Below are positions 18,513-32,298 of a stretch of DNA of 64,000 nt, piece after piece. The notes beneath the pieces are model-generated. The model was given only the letters and a program-made list of their open reading frames with translations. It was not told the DNA's origin and made no database searches. The stretch's first letter is position 1. Every line of letters begins with the position of its first letter. The position numbers and the translations under genes were made by a program. Source of the stretch: Streptomyces sp. NBC_01803 (GTDB taxonomy: Bacteria; Actinomycetota; Actinomycetes; Streptomycetales; Streptomycetaceae); contig NZ_CP109073.1 in assembly GCF_035917415.1 (NCBI RefSeq), positions 3,184,501 through 3,248,500 of the forward strand. Direction: 5' to 3'.

Positions 18513-18533
18513 TTGTGCACACCCTGTGGACAA
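18513..18533. promoter_or_regulatory. Two DnaA boxes in the dnaA control region
   Basis: TTGTGCACA at 18513–18521 and the reverse-oriented TGTGGACAA (TTGTCCACA) at 18525–18533, 3 bp apart. DnaA autoregulation through such boxes is known in Streptomyces. The pair sits just upstream of the candidate dnaA −35. Confidence 0.85.
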
Positions 18534-18537
18534 TGAC

Positions 18538-18567
18538 TTGATGTGCGTACGTCGCGCTGACTACCGT
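18538..18567 (+). promoter_or_regulatory. Candidate dnaA promoter
   Basis: TTGATG (18538–18543), 18-bp gap, TACCGT (18562–18567), immediately downstream of the DnaA box pair and ~120 bp before the dnaA GTG. The rest of the 18321–18687 gap holds the rpmH promoter and leader and nothing else I can identify. Confidence 0.45.
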
Positions 18568-18687
18568 TGCTGAACTCCGGATCCTTTCCCGAGTCATCCG
18601 CCCCCACACACCCGGCGGTCGCCGACGCCGGCACCACCCTCCCCCCTACCCGGGAGGTTCCCCCAGACGAGTGAGAGAGCGTGTTCC

Positions 18688-20340
18688 GTGGCCGACCTCC
18701 CTACAGACCTCGCCGCGGTCTGGCCACGCGCTCTGAGCTCCATGCTCGCGGACGGCCAGCGGCTCGAAGGCAAGGATCACCGCTGGCTGGAGGACTGCCA
18801 GCCACTGGCGCTCGTCTCCGGAACGGCGCTGCTCGGCGTCTCGAACGAATACGCGAAGAGCGTGCTGGAGGGCCGGCTCGCCCCGCTGATCAGCGACACG
18901 CTCAGCCGTGAGTGCGGCCAGCCCATCCGGCTGGCGATCACCGTCACCGCGCCGCCGCCCGACCCTCAGCCGCAGCTCCCGCACCAGCACCAGCACCGAC
19001 AGCAGCAGCTCCCCGAGCCCGACCCCTACGGCGGGGACGGCTACCACGGACGCGAGCTCCCCGCCGCGCGCCCGGCGTACCCCGACCACCCGCAGGCCCC
19101 GGGGGCCGGCGGGTGGCAGCAGCAGCGCCCCGAGTACCCGTACGGCCGCCAGGAGGCCTACGGGCAGCCGTACGGCGAGCAACGGTACGTGCCGCCGCCC
19201 GCCCGGCCCGCCGACAGCGGCCCGCCGGGACCGCCCGGGCACCAGCAGCTGGGCAGGCCCCCGGCGGGCCCGCCCGCTCCCGCCTCGGCGTCCGGCCCGC
19301 CCGAGCCGACCGCGCGCCTGAACCCGAAGTACCTCTTCGACACCTTCGTCATCGGCGCGTCCAACCGCTTCGCGCACGCCGCCGCGGTCGCGGTCGCGGA
19401 GGCCCCCGCCAAGGCGTACAACCCGCTGTTCATCTACGGGGAGTCCGGGCTCGGCAAGACCCATCTGCTGCACGCGATCGGCCACTACGCCCGCAGCCTC
19501 TACCCCGGCACCCGGGTGCGGTACGTGAGCTCCGAGGAGTTCACCAACGAGTTCATCAACTCCATCCGCGACGGCAAGGCCGACGCCTTCCGCAAGCGGT
19601 ACCGCGACATGGACATCCTCTTGGTCGACGACATCCAGTTCCTCGCGAGCAAGGAGTCGACCCAGGAGGAGTTCTTCCATACGTTCAACACCCTGCACAA
19701 CGCGAACAAGCAGATCGTGCTCTCCTCCGACCGGCCGCCCAAGCAGCTCATCACGCTGGAGGACCGGCTGCGCAACCGTTTCGAGTGGGGACTCATCACC
19801 GACGTCCAGCCGCCGGAGCTGGAGACGCGCATCGCGATCCTCCGCAAGAAGGCGGTCCAGGAGCAGCTCAACGCGCCTCCCGAGGTCCTGGAGTTCATCG
19901 CGTCCCGGATCTCGCGGAACATCCGCGAGCTGGAGGGCGCCCTCATCCGGGTCACGGCCTTCGCCAGCCTCAACCGGCAGCCGGTCGACCTCGGCCTGAC
20001 CGAGATCGTGCTCAAGGACCTGATCCCCGGCGGCGAGGACGCCACGCCCGACATCACCGCGGACGCCATCACCTCGGCCGTCGCCGACTACTTCGGCCTC
20101 ACCGTCGAGGACCTCGCGGGCTCCTCGCGCAGCCGCATCCTGGTCACCGCCCGGCAGATCGCCATGTATCTGTGCCGGGAGCTCACCGACCTCTCGCTGC
20201 CCAAGATCGGCCAGCACTTCGGAGGCCGCGACCACACCACCGTCATGCACGCCGACCGGAAGATCCGCGCGCTGATGGCGGAGCGCCGCTCCATCTACAA
20301 CCAGGTCACCGAGCTCACCAACCGCATCAAGAACGGCTGA
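18688..20340 (+). CDS. dnaA: Chromosomal replication initiator DnaA
   Basis: 550 residues. Domain I (1–~85), a long Pro/Gln/Tyr-rich domain II (~90–210) typical of Streptomyces, AAA+ domain III with Walker [12 protein letters not shown] (~248) and Walker [13 protein letters not shown] (~312), and domain IV with the DnaA signature [17 protein letters not shown] (~510). GTG start at 18688. Binds the DnaA boxes in oriC, in its own promoter, and probably the cluster at 50.3–50.5 kb. Confidence 0.98.
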   Translation: MADLPTDLAAVWPRALSSMLADGQRLEGKDHRWLEDCQPLALVSGTALLGVSNEYAKSVLEGRLAPLISDTLSRECGQPIRLAITVTAPPPDPQPQLPHQHQHRQQQLPEPDPYGGDGYHGRELPAARPAYPDHPQAPGAGGWQQQRPEYPYGRQEAYGQPYGEQRYVPPPARPADSGPPGPPGHQQLGRPPAGPPAPASASGPPEPTARLNPKYLFDTFVIGASNRFAHAAAVAVAEAPAKAYNPLFIYGESGLGKTHLLHAIGHYARSLYPGTRVRYVSSEEFTNEFINSIRDGKADAFRKRYRDMDILLVDDIQFLASKESTQEEFFHTFNTLHNANKQIVLSSDRPPKQLITLEDRLRNRFEWGLITDVQPPELETRIAILRKKAVQEQLNAPPEVLEFIASRISRNIRELEGALIRVTAFASLNRQPVDLGLTEIVLKDLIPGGEDATPDITADAITSAVADYFGLTVEDLAGSSRSRILVTARQIAMYLCRELTDLSLPKIGQHFGGRDHTTVMHADRKIRALMAERRSIYNQVTELTNRIKNG

Positions 20341-20377
20341 CCGGCCCGCCGACGGCCCCTGAAGCACACAGGCGTCC

Positions 20378-20410
20378 ACAGCGCCCCCGAGGACATCCCG
20401 GGGGCGCTGT
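20378..20410 (+). terminator. dnaA terminator hairpin
   Basis: 12-bp stem ACAGCGCCCCCG (20378–20389) / CGGGGGCGCTGT (20399–20410) with a 9-base loop, 37 bp after the dnaA stop at the left edge of oriC. Confidence 0.7.
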
Positions 20411-21060
20411 TCGATTACCGCCGGGACACGGCCCGTTCTCCACAGATTTGCCCGGTCGCCGTCGTCCACACCCTGTGGGAACGGGAAGTTATCCAGAATC
20501 TTCTCCACAGGCAGCCCGGCGATAAGGGAGAGCCGCAGGTCAAGTGCCTGTGGAAGTGTGGACGACGATGATCCACAGACTGTGGACACGCGGGCTCGCG
20601 GTCAGCGCCCCGGAGGCGTTGTCCACCGCCCGCCCACAGGCAACAAGGGGTTGTACACAGCCAATCCACAGAGTTATCCACTGTTCGGCAACGCGACGCG
20701 CGCTCTCACCGGGTCGAGTGAAACAGGTCACACCGGGGCGAGCACAAGCCTGTTGAGAACCGGCCCGAATCTGGGGACGAAGCTGTTGACAACCCGGGGG
20801 CACCTGGGGACGGCCTGTGCACAACGGAGCGGGATCCACAGGACCCCCTGCGTCGTCCACCGCTGCACCCACAGGGCCTGTGCACAAAAAACGGCGGCTG
20901 ACCTGGGAGAACAAGGTTTTCCACCGTTTCCACAGGCCCTACTACTACGACTACAGAGATAAGCCGCCAGATCGTTTCGAAGTGGGGGCTGTGCACAACC
21001 GGGTCCGGCCTCGGTCTACCCACCAGAAGTCGATTTGACTCACGGAAGCCCCTACTGTCA
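20411..21060. other. oriC: Chromosomal origin of replication oriC
   Basis: The dnaA–dnaN spacer is packed with DnaA boxes in both orientations: among others TTCTCCACA 20436 and 20501, TCGTCCACA 20462, TGTGGACGA 20557, TGATCCACA 20569, TGTGGACAC 20581, TTGTACACA 20651, TTATCCACT 20674, GTTTCCACA 20926, and three TGTGCACAA boxes at 20816, 20879 and 20990. The least GC-rich part is about 20880–20965, the best candidate for unwinding. No gene is seen between 20341 and 21135. Confidence 0.95.
20926..20965 (+). other. Candidate DnaA-trio and unwinding start
   Basis: A DnaA box (GTTTCCACA, 20926–20934) is followed by a GC-rich spacer and then CTA-CTA-CTA-CGA-CTA-CAG (20939–20956), which on the other strand reads as 3'-GAT repeats, the DnaA-trio pattern first defined in Bacillus subtilis. 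AGAGATAAG follows. Confidence 0.5.
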
Positions 21061-21135
21061 GTGCCGTGCGTCAGACTGGTGCCCCGTAAGACGCCAGCAG
21101 GGCGAGCGGCCAGCGACAGCGGGAGGCGGCTGACA

Positions 21136-22266
21136 GTGAAGATCCGGGTGGAACGCGATGTGCTCGCGGAGGCGGTGGCATGGGCCGCCCGCAGCCTGCC
21201 GGCCCGACCCCCGGTGCCGGTTCTCGCGGGCCTGCTGCTGAAGGCGGAGGAAGGCTCGCTGAGCCTCTCCGGCTTCGACTACGAGGTCTCGGCGCGGGTC
21301 TCCGTCGAGGTGGACATCGAGGAGGGCGGCACGGTCCTGGTGTCGGGCCGGCTGCTGGCCGACATCTGCCGCGCCCTGCCGAACCGGCCGGTGGAGATCT
21401 CCTCCGACGGCGTGCGGGTGAGCGTGGTCTGCGGCTCCTCGCGGTTCACTCTCCACACCCTGCCGGTAGAGGAATACCCCGCGCTGCCGCAGATGCCGAC
21501 CGCGACGGGCACGGTCTCGGCCGAGGTGTTCGCCGCCGCCGTCTCCCAGGTGGCCATCGCCGCGGGCCGCGACGACACGCTCCCGGTGCTCACCGGTGTG
21601 CGGATCGAGATCGAGGGCGACCTGGTGACCCTGGCCTCCACGGACCGGTACCGGTTCGCGGTGCGGGAGTTCCTGTGGAAGCCCGAGGCGGCCGATGTCT
21701 CGGCGGTGGCGCTGGTCCCGGCCAAGACGTTGCTGGACACCGCGAAGTCGCTCAGTGGCGGCGACACGGTGTCGCTGGCGCTTTCGGGCGCGGGCGCGGG
21801 TGAGGGCCTGATCGGTTTCGAGGGCGCCGGGCGGCGCACGACGACGCGGCTGCTTGAGGGCGATCTGCCGAAGTACCGGACGCTGTTCCCGACCGAGTTC
21901 GCCTCGGTCGCGGTGCTGGAGACCGGGCCGTTCGTCGAGGCGGTCAAGCGTGTGGCGCTGGTCGCCGAGCGGAACACCCCGGTCCGGCTGAGCTTCGAGC
22001 AGGGCGTGCTGACGCTGGAGGCCGGGTCGAGCGACGACGCACAGGCTGTGGAAAGGGTGGACGCGCGGCTGGAGGGCGAGGACATCTCGATCGCCTTCAA
22101 CCCGGCGTTCCTCCTGGAGGGCCTGAGCGCGATCGACTCCCCGGTGGCGCAGCTGTCGTTCACCACCGCCACGAAGCCGGCGCTGCTGAGCGGCCGGCCG
22201 GCGATCGACGCCGAGGCGGACGAGGCGTACAAGTATCTGATGATGCCCGTCCGGCTGTCCGGCTGA
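21136..22266 (+). CDS. dnaN: DNA polymerase III beta subunit (sliding clamp)
   Basis: 376 residues in three similar clamp domains. N-terminus VKIRVERDVLAEAVAWAARSLPARPPVPVLAGL, and C-terminus DEAYKYLMMPVRLSG, the conserved MPVRL end. GTG 21136 is preceded by GGGAGGCGG; the frame upstream to 21061 is not conserved-looking. Confidence 0.97.
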   Translation: MKIRVERDVLAEAVAWAARSLPARPPVPVLAGLLLKAEEGSLSLSGFDYEVSARVSVEVDIEEGGTVLVSGRLLADICRALPNRPVEISSDGVRVSVVCGSSRFTLHTLPVEEYPALPQMPTATGTVSAEVFAAAVSQVAIAAGRDDTLPVLTGVRIEIEGDLVTLASTDRYRFAVREFLWKPEAADVSAVALVPAKTLLDTAKSLSGGDTVSLALSGAGAGEGLIGFEGAGRRTTTRLLEGDLPKYRTLFPTEFASVAVLETGPFVEAVKRVALVAERNTPVRLSFEQGVLTLEAGSSDDAQAVERVDARLEGEDISIAFNPAFLLEGLSAIDSPVAQLSFTTATKPALLSGRPAIDAEADEAYKYLMMPVRLSG

Positions 22267-22349
22267 CGACCTCACCGGGCTCCGCGGGTGGGTATGGCGG
22301 TGCGGGCGTAGGCTCGGCCTCAGGTCATATCGCAACGAAGGAGTCCCTG

Positions 22350-23228
22350 ATGGAGCTCGGTCTCGTCGGCCTCGGCAAGATGGGCGGGAACATGCGGGAG
22401 CGCATCCGCCAGGCCGGCCACACCGTTGTGGGGTACGCGCCGGACACGGCAAGCGCGGACGTCCACAGCCTCAAGGACATGGTGGACGCGCTCGCCGCGC
22501 CCCGCGTCGTCTGGCTGATGGTGCCGGCCGGCGCGGCCACGCAGTCGGTGATCGACGATCTGAAGGGCCTGCTGTCGCCCGGTGACGTCGTCGTCGACGG
22601 GGGGAACTCGCGCTGGACGGACGACGCCAAGCACGCCGAGGAGCTGGCGGCGGTGGGCATCGGGTTCGTGGACTGCGGGGTCTCCGGCGGCGTGTGGGGT
22701 CTGGAGAACGGCTACGCGCTGATGTACGGCGGCGAGGCGGAGCACGTGGCGCGGGTGCGGCCGGTCTTCGACGCGCTGAAGCCGCCGGGCGAGGCGGGCG
22801 CGGTGCACGCGGGCAAGGTCGGGGCCGGCCACTTCGCGAAGATGGTCCACAACGGCATCGAGTACGCGATGATGCAGGCTTTCGCCGAGGGGTGGGAGCT
22901 GCTGGAGTCGGCCGACGTGGTCACCGACGTCCGGGAGGTGTTCCGCTCCTGGCAGGAGGGCACGGTCATCCGGTCCTGGCTGCTGGACCTGGCGGTCCGG
23001 GCACTGGACGAGGACGAGCACCTGGACCGGCTGCGGGGTTACGCGGCGGACTCCGGCGAGGGGCGCTGGACGGTGGAGGCGGCGATCGACAACGCGGTGC
23101 CGCTGCCCGCGATCACGGCGTCGCTGTTCGCGCGGTTCGCCTCCCGGCAGGAGGACTCGCCGCAGATGAAGATGGTCGCCGCCCTGCGGAACCAGTTCGG
23201 CGGACACGCGGTCGAAAGCTCCAAGTAG
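22350..23228 (+). CDS. gnd: 6-phosphogluconate dehydrogenase, NAD+-dependent short form
   Basis: 292 residues, oxidatively decarboxylates 6-phosphogluconate to ribulose 5-phosphate. Nucleotide motif [12 protein letters not shown] at the N-terminus, substrate-site [12 protein letters not shown] (~80), [19 protein letters not shown] (~155–175). The short length and absence of the duplicated C-terminal domain fit the decarboxylating Gnd-type enzyme found between dnaN and recF in Streptomyces. AAGGAG precedes the ATG. Confidence 0.93.
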   Translation: MELGLVGLGKMGGNMRERIRQAGHTVVGYAPDTASADVHSLKDMVDALAAPRVVWLMVPAGAATQSVIDDLKGLLSPGDVVVDGGNSRWTDDAKHAEELAAVGIGFVDCGVSGGVWGLENGYALMYGGEAEHVARVRPVFDALKPPGEAGAVHAGKVGAGHFAKMVHNGIEYAMMQAFAEGWELLESADVVTDVREVFRSWQEGTVIRSWLLDLAVRALDEDEHLDRLRGYAADSGEGRWTVEAAIDNAVPLPAITASLFARFASRQEDSPQMKMVAALRNQFGGHAVESSK

Positions 23229-23256
23229 CGGCCGGGACGGGGGAGGTTGGCTTTCG

Positions 23257-24429
23257 GTGCACGTCACGCATCTGTCGCTCGCCGACTTCCGTTCGTATGC
23301 CCGGGCCGAGGTGGAGCTCGGTCCGGGCGTCTCGTCGTTCATCGGGCCGAACGGGCACGGCAAGACCAATCTGGTGGAGGCGGTCGGCTATCTGGCGACG
23401 CTGGGCAGCCACCGGGTCTCCTCGGACACGCCGCTGGTGCGGATGGGCGCCGACCGCGCGGTGATCCGGGCGGCGGTGGTGGAGGGCGAGCGCCGTCAGC
23501 TGGTGGAGATCGAGCTGAATCCGGGCCGGGCCAACCGCGCCCGGCTGAACCGGTCGACGCGGGTGCGGCCCCGCGATCTGCTGGGCGTGGTGCGGACGGT
23601 GCTGTTCGCGCCGGAGGATCTGGAGCTGGTGAAGGGCGATCCGGGCGAGCGGCGGCGGTTCCTCGACGAGCTGGCCACGGCGCGGATGCCGCGGCTGGCG
23701 GGGGTGCGAGCGGACTACGAGCGGGTGCTGAAGCAGCGCAACTCGCTGTTGAAGTCGGCGGCGATGGCCCGGCGGCACGGCGGCCGGGGGATGGATCTGG
23801 CGACGCTGGACGTGTGGGACCAGCATCTGGCGCGCTCGGGCGCGGAGTTGCTGGCGCAGCGGCTGGCGCTGGTCGCGGCGCTGCGTCCGCTGGTGGACAA
23901 GGCGTACGAGCGGGTGGCGCCGGGCGGCGGGCCGGTGGGCCTGGAGTACCGGGGCTCGGCGGCGGAGGCGGCCGGGGAGGGCGCGGACGCCGAGTCGGCC
24001 TCCGGAGGTGCCGCGTCCGACGCGGTGTCGCGCGAGGAGCTGTACGAGCTGCTGCGGGCGACCCTGACCGCGGTGCGGGCGCGGGAGATCGAGCGCGGGG
24101 TGACGCTGGTGGGTCCGCACCGGGACGATCTGGTGCTGCGGCTGGGCCAGCTGCCCGCGAAGGGCTATGCGAGCCACGGAGAGTCGTGGTCGCTGGCGCT
24201 CGCGCTGCGGCTGGCCTCCTACGACCTGCTGAAGGAGGAGGGCCCGGAGCCGGTGCTGGTGCTGGATGACGTGTTCGCGGAGCTGGACGCGCGGCGGCGG
24301 GAGCGGCTGGCGGAGTCGGTGGCGGGCGGCGAGCAGGTGCTCGTGACGGCGGCGGTGCCGGAGGACGTGCCGCAGGTGCTGACCGGGGCGCGGTTCTCGG
24401 TGTCGGGGGGGAGGGTCGAACGGACGTGA
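23257..24429 (+). CDS. recF: DNA replication/repair protein RecF
   Basis: 390 residues. SMC-like ATPase that helps load RecA at gaps. Walker [10 protein letters not shown] (~31), signature-type [19 protein letters not shown] (~308) and Walker [14 protein letters not shown] (~335). GTG start with GGGGGAGG upstream. Its TGA overlaps the GTG of the next gene (GTGA, 24426–24429). Confidence 0.96.
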   Translation: MHVTHLSLADFRSYARAEVELGPGVSSFIGPNGHGKTNLVEAVGYLATLGSHRVSSDTPLVRMGADRAVIRAAVVEGERRQLVEIELNPGRANRARLNRSTRVRPRDLLGVVRTVLFAPEDLELVKGDPGERRRFLDELATARMPRLAGVRADYERVLKQRNSLLKSAAMARRHGGRGMDLATLDVWDQHLARSGAELLAQRLALVAALRPLVDKAYERVAPGGGPVGLEYRGSAAEAAGEGADAESASGGAASDAVSREELYELLRATLTAVRAREIERGVTLVGPHRDDLVLRLGQLPAKGYASHGESWSLALALRLASYDLLKEEGPEPVLVLDDVFAELDARRRERLAESVAGGEQVLVTAAVPEDVPQVLTGARFSVSGGRVERT

Positions 24430-25004
24430 GTGCGGCGGCGGGCCCGGCGGGGGGCCCGGTGGAGGGCCCTGGCGAGGGACCTGGGGAGGGAAAGGGCGAG
24501 CCCGAGCTGTCGGGGGTGGATCTGGCGCGGGTCGCGCTGCGGGCGGCCAAGGAACAGGCGCGGGCGCGGGGGGCCATGGCGCAGCAGCGGCGGCAGGCGC
24601 GGCGGGGTGGCGGGCTGCGGTCGGGGGCCCGGGCGGGCGGGCGTGATCCGCTGCCGCTGGGGGCGGCGGTGGAGCGGCTGTCGGTGGAGCGTGGCTGGGA
24701 GATGCCGCTGGCGGTCGGGGGTGTGCTGGGCCGCTGGCCGGAGCTGGTCGGCCCGGAGGTGGCGCAGCACTGCGCGCCGGAGGGGTACGACGAGGAGGCG
24801 CGGGTGCTGACCGTGCGCTGTGACTCCACGGCGTGGGCGACGCAGCTGAGGCTGTTGACCCCGCAGTTGCTGCGGCGGTTGAACGCGGATCTGGGCCGGG
24901 ACACGGTGCGGTTGATCAAGGTGGCGGGCCCGGCATCGCCGGTGCGCGGCGCGGGGCGGCTGCGGGCGCCGGGGAGCCGGGGGCCTGGGGATACGTATGG
25001 CTAG
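24426..25004 (+). CDS. DUF721 / DciA-like protein
   Basis: 192 residues. Gly/Glu-rich N-terminus, then [17 protein letters not shown] and the DUF721 core ([29 protein letters not shown] ... [15 protein letters not shown], about 100–165). DciA proteins are the replicative-helicase partners in bacteria lacking DnaC/DnaI, and the gene lies between recF and gyrB across actinobacteria. Translationally coupled to recF. Confidence 0.88.
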   Translation: MSAAAGPAGGPVEGPGEGPGEGKGEPELSGVDLARVALRAAKEQARARGAMAQQRRQARRGGGLRSGARAGGRDPLPLGAAVERLSVERGWEMPLAVGGVLGRWPELVGPEVAQHCAPEGYDEEARVLTVRCDSTAWATQLRLLTPQLLRRLNADLGRDTVRLIKVAGPASPVRGAGRLRAPGSRGPGDTYG

Positions 25005-27324
<2,320 letters not shown>

Positions 27325-27387
27325 CACCGTTCCGACACCTGACTCCGGTCACCCCCACAGCGGCTCGAAAGGAATCGGACGCGACTC

Positions 27388-29991
<2,604 letters not shown>

Positions 29992-29994
29992 GGC

Positions 29995-30132
29995 GTGAGC
30001 GGAACCAGGGGCGCCCCTCCGGGCGACACGGGGAACGACGGGCAGCCCCTGGCGCCGGTCCCGGCCGTCCCGGGGGCGTTCGCCCCCGGGGCCCGTCCCC
30101 AGCAGCGACGACTCGTGGGGGGGCCACGATGA
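29995..30132 (+). CDS. Small ORF fused by ATGA overlap to the DUF3566 gene
   Basis: 45 codons starting GTG 3 bp after the gyrA stop with a strong GAGGAG (29983–29988). The peptide is Gly/Pro/Ala-rich (VSGTRGAPPGDTGNDG...). It ends TGA at 30130–30132, overlapping the ATG of DUF3566. Composition and position fit the disordered N-terminus that this protein usually carries, so it may be the real 5' end put out of frame by an indel, or a coupled leader peptide. Confidence 0.45.
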   Translation: MSGTRGAPPGDTGNDGQPLAPVPAVPGAFAPGARPQQRRLVGGPR

Positions 30133-30710
30133 GCAGTGCACGATCCGCGGACTCCTACGCGCAGGGGCAGGGCCCCTCCTCGCGGGACGCCAAGCACTAC
30201 CACCCCCCGCAGGCGTACCCGGCCCCGCCGGGCGTGGCTCCCTCGGTGGGACAGCAGCAGGCCCAGCAATCCAGGACGGGCGAGCAGCGGCAGCAGCAGG
30301 CGGTCCGCCGCCCGCGCACCGGTGCCCGCACGGTGCCGCGCACCCGCAAGGCGCGGCTGCGGGTGGCCAAGGCCGACCCGTGGTCGGTGATGAAAGTCAG
30401 CTTCCTGCTGTCGATCGCCCTGGGGATCTGCACGATCATCGCCGTCGCCGTCCTGTGGATGGTGATGGACTCGATGGGCGTCTTCGCGACCATCGGCGAG
30501 ACCATCACCGAGGCCACGGAGACGGACACGGACAGCGGCTTCGACCTGGAGGGGTTCCTGTCGCTGCCCAGGGTGCTGATGTTCACCACGGTCATCGCGA
30601 TCATCGACGTCGTGCTGGCCACGGCCCTGGCGACCCTCGGGGCCTTCATGTACAACCTGTCGGCCGGCTTCGTCGGGGGCGTCGAGGTGACGCTGGCGGA
30701 GGACGAGTAG
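30129..30710 (+). CDS. DUF3566 domain membrane protein
   Basis: 193 residues. Disordered N-terminus rich in Gln/Arg/Pro (1–75), then the DUF3566 domain: KARLRVAKADPWSVMKVSF, a transmembrane helix (~95–115), an acidic extracytoplasmic loop (ETDTDSGFDLEGFLS) and a second helix (~155–180) ending in NLSAGFVGGVEVTLAEDE. Conserved next to gyrA in actinobacteria; function unknown. Start ATG lies within the preceding small ORF's stop. Confidence 0.88.
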   Translation: MSSARSADSYAQGQGPSSRDAKHYHPPQAYPAPPGVAPSVGQQQAQQSRTGEQRQQQAVRRPRTGARTVPRTRKARLRVAKADPWSVMKVSFLLSIALGICTIIAVAVLWMVMDSMGVFATIGETITEATETDTDSGFDLEGFLSLPRVLMFTTVIAIIDVVLATALATLGAFMYNLSAGFVGGVEVTLAEDE

Positions 30711-30779
30711 GGCTCGTTCGGTGCCCCGCTTACCGATTTTGGTGGCGGGGTGCTGATGCGCTAGCCTTTCCGTGCACGC

Positions 30780-30856
30780 GGGGCTATAGCTCAGATGGTT
30801 AGAGCGCATCCCTGATAAGGATGAGGCCACAGGTTCAAGTCCTGTTAGCCCCACCA
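30780..30856 (+). tRNA. tRNA-Ile (GAT)
   Basis: 77 nt fold into a cloverleaf: acceptor GGGGCTA/TAGCCCC, D-stem GCTC/GAGC, anticodon stem CATCC/GGATG with loop CTGATAA (anticodon GAT), T-stem ACAGG/CCTGT. The 3' CCA is encoded. The last 44 matched bases (30811–30854) are repeated at 44882–44925, so this is attL of the integrated element. Confidence 0.97.
30811..30854 (+). repeat. attL: attL core, 44-bp direct repeat
   Basis: Identical to 44882–44925. It runs from the anticodon loop to the discriminator region of tRNA-Ile. Bases differ immediately outside on both sides. Confidence 0.95.
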
Positions 30857-30860
30857 GCCA

Positions 30861-30894
30861 AAACGCCCCTGGTCGGCTCTGACCAGGGGCGTTT
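30861..30894. terminator. Hairpin between tRNA-Ile and int
   Basis: 14-bp stem AAACGCCCCTGGTC / GACCAGGGGCGTTT with a 6-base loop. It can end the tRNA transcript rightward and the int operon leftward. It belongs to the element and replaces the chromosomal terminator now at 44934–44967. Confidence 0.8.
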
Positions 30895-30911
30895 GACATC
30901 TACGGCTGACA

Positions 30912-32069
30912 TCAGCCGGTCTTTTCCACCCCTTCCAGGAGATCGGCCAGCAGCGCGGCGGCGGCGCGCTGGTCGTCGTCCACAACGTGTGTATAGATGT
31001 CCATCGTCATGCTGATCTGGCTATGCCGAAGGATCGCCTGAGCCGCCTTGGGATGCACCTTGAGGAAGGCGAGCAGCGTTCCACAGGTGTGCCGACCGAG
31101 GCGGACCGTGACCGGCCGGACGTCGGCCCCGGATACCAGCGTCTCGAACGTCCGCGAGAACCCGCGCGGCTCGATCATGCCGCCGTGGCGCTCGGAGAAG
31201 ATCAGGTCTTCCCCCGGTTCCTGATGCCAGCGCGGCCCGGCTGCCGCCTTCTCCGTGTCCTGGATGCGCTTGCGCTCCCTGAGCGCGTCGGCGCAGAACT
31301 TCGGCAGGGGAAGCGCGGCGACTGACGAGTCAGTCTTGAGCTTCTTCAGCACGAGCTTTCCGCGCTGCCTCTGCACCTGCATGACCGGCGTGAACTGCTC
31401 GTTGTCGAAGTCGACGTCCTCCCAGCGGAGCCCCAGCAGCTCACCGCGTCGCAGACCGAGCGTGAGCAGCAGCACCAGGGCCGCATAGAGGCGATGCCGA
31501 CGGGCGGAAGCGAGGAAGGTGATCGCCTCCTTCGCCGTCCACGGCTTGCGTTCCCGTTTGGTGACCGACGGCATGTCGACCAGCTCGGCAACGTTCCGCG
31601 TCAGCAGCTCCTCGCGACGTGCGCGATTGAGCGCGTTCCGCAGGACCCGCAAGCACTCGGCCCGGGTCGGGTCGGGCACGCCATCCTTCTTCATCGTGGC
31701 CAGTGCCAAGCGGACCTGCGCGGGCGTGAGCCGCGGCAGCGACTTCTTACCGAGGTGCGGAATCAGATAGAGCCTGACCTTCCCCTCGTATTTCGCGTAG
31801 GTGTTGAACTCCCGGTTCGGCTTGACGATGTGCTCCAGCCAGTAGAGAAGGAATTCGCCTACCGTCCATGACCGGGAGGGCACGGGAACGCCGTTCCGCT
31901 CCTGCTCCTGAAGCTTCGCGTTCTTCTCGGCAACCTCGTCGTACGTCCGGCCGTACGTGAACTTGCGGACGCGGATTCCGTCCGAGTCGGTGACGTACAC
32001 GGCACCCTGATAGCGGCCGTCCTTCCGCTTGGTGATGGTGCCTCCACCGTTGGGGCGGCGCGTGGCCAT
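30912..32069 (-). CDS. int: Tyrosine site-specific integrase
   Basis: 385 residues. An N-terminal arm-binding domain (GGGTITKRKDGRYQGAVYV), a core-binding SAM-like domain (~65–150) and the catalytic domain (~165–370). Catalytic Arg in TLGLRRGELLGL, Lys in KLKTDSSVAALPL, Arg-His in RLGRHTCGTLLAF, and nucleophile Tyr in SMTMDIYTHV. The usual first His of the H-x-x-R box is Arg. Integrates and, with Xis, excises the element at tRNA-Ile. Start overlaps the xis stop by one base. Confidence 0.96.
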   Translation of the reverse strand: MATRRPNGGGTITKRKDGRYQGAVYVTDSDGIRVRKFTYGRTYDEVAEKNAKLQEQERNGVPVPSRSWTVGEFLLYWLEHIVKPNREFNTYAKYEGKVRLYLIPHLGKKSLPRLTPAQVRLALATMKKDGVPDPTRAECLRVLRNALNRARREELLTRNVAELVDMPSVTKRERKPWTAKEAITFLASARRHRLYAALVLLLTLGLRRGELLGLRWEDVDFDNEQFTPVMQVQRQRGKLVLKKLKTDSSVAALPLPKFCADALRERKRIQDTEKAAAGPRWHQEPGEDLIFSERHGGMIEPRGFSRTFETLVSGADVRPVTVRLGRHTCGTLLAFLKVHPKAAQAILRHSQISMTMDIYTHVVDDDQRAAAALLADLLEGVEKTG

Positions 32070-32263
32070 CAGTGGCCCTCCTCGATCTGCTTGGCGATGT
32101 ACGTGCGCACGGCGTCGGCAGGGATACGGCGGGCGCGGCCGATGGTGAAGCTCACGAGCTGACCAGTCCGCATGAGGTCGTAGATCTTGTTCCGCTTGAT
32201 GCGGAGAGCCGCCATCGCCTCGGGCACGGTCAGGACTTCGATCGGGTTCGGGGTGGGCTGCAT
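32069..32263 (-). CDS. xis: Excisionase (MerR-like helix-turn-helix)
   Basis: 64 residues from ATG 32261–32263, preceded by GGAGGG. The fold VLTVPEAMAALRIKRNKIYDLMRTGQLVSFTIGRARRIPADAVRTYI is the small winged helix typical of AICE Xis proteins. The longer open frame upstream is iteron DNA and not coding. Coupled to int. Confidence 0.92.
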   Translation of the reverse strand: MQPTPNPIEVLTVPEAMAALRIKRNKIYDLMRTGQLVSFTIGRARRIPADAVRTYIAKQIEEGH

Positions 32264-32298
32264 GCTTGATCCCTCCGGGAATCGGCCCTGTCTCTGGG

